Origin: Saccharofermentans sp.
Lineage (GTDB): Bacteria > Bacillota > Clostridia > Saccharofermentanales > Saccharofermentanaceae
Length of the DNA stretch: 33,259 bases
Reading direction: 5' to 3'
Assembly: GCA_024685385.1 (NCBI GenBank)
Contig: JAIKVV010000015.1
Coordinates: 1-33,259 of the forward strand
Part shown: positions 32,761 through 33,259 of the stretch, in pieces
Layout: every line of letters starts with the position of its first letter
Position numbering within the stretch: the stretch's first letter is position 1
The notes under the pieces: model-generated
Database searches by the model: none
Told to the model about the DNA's origin: nothing
Seen by the model: the letters and a program-made list of their open reading frames with translations, nothing else
Program-made: the position numbers and the translations under genes

Positions 32761-33259
32761 ATGGACGAGAAAATGACATCAGGCGAGATCGCAAAGAAGG
32801 CGGGAGTATCCCGGAAAGCGATACGTCTCTACGACGAAAAAGGGCTGCTCAAACCCACTGATTATTCCGAAGGAAATTACCGTCTTTACGACAAGGAAGC
32901 GCTTGTCATATTGGAGAAGATCGTAGCCTTAAAGCAGATCGGATTCTCTTTGGAAGAGATCCGCGACAATCTTACGGCAGGTGATGCAAAGGACATAGAA
33001 GAAGCATTAAGGATGCAGCTTGCCGTAATGGAAGAAAAGCGCTACAGGATCGAGATGGTGATCGATGCGATCAACAGGACCCTTGCAAGAAACGAGAAGG
33101 ATCTTGACTGGGACGATGTTGCAAACATAGTTCAGAGCGTAACTGTCGATCAGAACGATGACCGCAACCACTGGTTATATCTTAAGCACACTCTTCCCGG
33201 AGAGGACTGGTATGTCAATATCTTCCGTTCAATGGATTTTGAAAAGGACCGGAAAGTCT
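32761..33259 (+). CDS. MerR family transcriptional regulator (partial, C-terminus beyond window)
   Basis: 166 codons of a MerR-type regulator. The winged helix-turn-helix TSGEIAKKAGVSRKAIRLYDEKGLLKP (about 6-32) and GNYRLYDKEAL are intact, followed by the dimerization helix (about 70-110, LRMQLAVMEEKRYRIEMVIDAI). The effector domain begins near residue 120 and is cut by the window edge. AAGGAGG lies seven bases before the ATG. Effector is unknown. No metal-binding Cys pair is visible in the part seen. Confidence 0.9.
   Translation, partial: MDEKMTSGEIAKKAGVSRKAIRLYDEKGLLKPTDYSEGNYRLYDKEALVILEKIVALKQIGFSLEEIRDNLTAGDAKDIEEALRMQLAVMEEKRYRIEMVIDAINRTLARNEKDLDWDDVANIVQSVTVDQNDDRNHWLYLKHTLPGEDWYVNIFRSMDFEKDRKV

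Overview
The window reads as chromosomal DNA from an anaerobic Firmicute of the class Clostridia. The evidence is a SCIFF ranthipeptide precursor, the block SRP RNA-dnaX-ybaB-recR-rqcP-divIC, a Veg protein, formate-tetrahydrofolate ligase, a family 3 glycosidase in swapped domain order, and strong AGGAGG-type ribosome binding sites. The sporulation genes yabP and yabQ, which normally sit between rqcP and divIC in spore formers, are absent, so the host may be non-sporulating. I cannot name a genus. The large secreted protein with cellulose-binding-like modules suggests contact with plant material or another surface.

Positions 1-10.4 kb lie mostly on the minus strand. They hold the start of a SCIFF peptide gene, an Orn/Lys/Arg decarboxylase-like gene, a zinc-ribbon protein with a degenerate HD domain, a regulatory stretch with a symmetric array of TGTGCA sites and a small hairpin region, then divIC, rqcP, recR, ybaB, dnaX and the SRP RNA. 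The SRP RNA promoter abuts a 70-bp tandem repeat. Upstream of that are a beta-lactamase-fold protein that has lost its catalytic residues and fhs.

Positions 10.6-15.6 kb hold veg, a GH3 glycosidase, a convergent RsuA-type pseudouridine synthase, a small Smr-like protein, a family 4 uracil-DNA glycosylase and tRNA-Gln(CTG).

Positions 15.7-19.3 kb are visibly richer in A+T. They hold a 969-residue secreted modular protein (two CBM2-like domains, a Pro/Thr linker, calcium-binding TSP3-like repeats, and a C-terminal domain with a His/Cys pair like clan CD peptidases) and, three bases later, a small three-helix membrane protein. This may be a recently acquired pair.

Positions 19.4-30.6 kb form two tightly packed plus-strand gene runs. 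The first is an unknown protein, an MBL-fold hydrolase, a P-loop kinase-like protein, an S66 LD-carboxypeptidase and a HAD phosphatase. The second begins at a promoter embedded in four copies of an AGTTCCCTA site. It encodes a Fic-fold protein lacking the catalytic His, translationally coupled to a LuxE-like acyl-protein synthetase and a LuxC-like acyl reductase, then a membrane HExxH protein, a GNAT acetyltransferase, a methyltransferase, exonuclease III and a membrane protein. A fatty-acid-reductase-like pair without luciferase, under this unusual operator, is the strongest candidate here for an undescribed system.

Positions 30.6-33.3 kb hold two lipoproteins (one with two cystatin-like repeats, one with an Ig-like domain) and a MerR regulator that runs off the window, preceded by a classic long-spacer MerR promoter.
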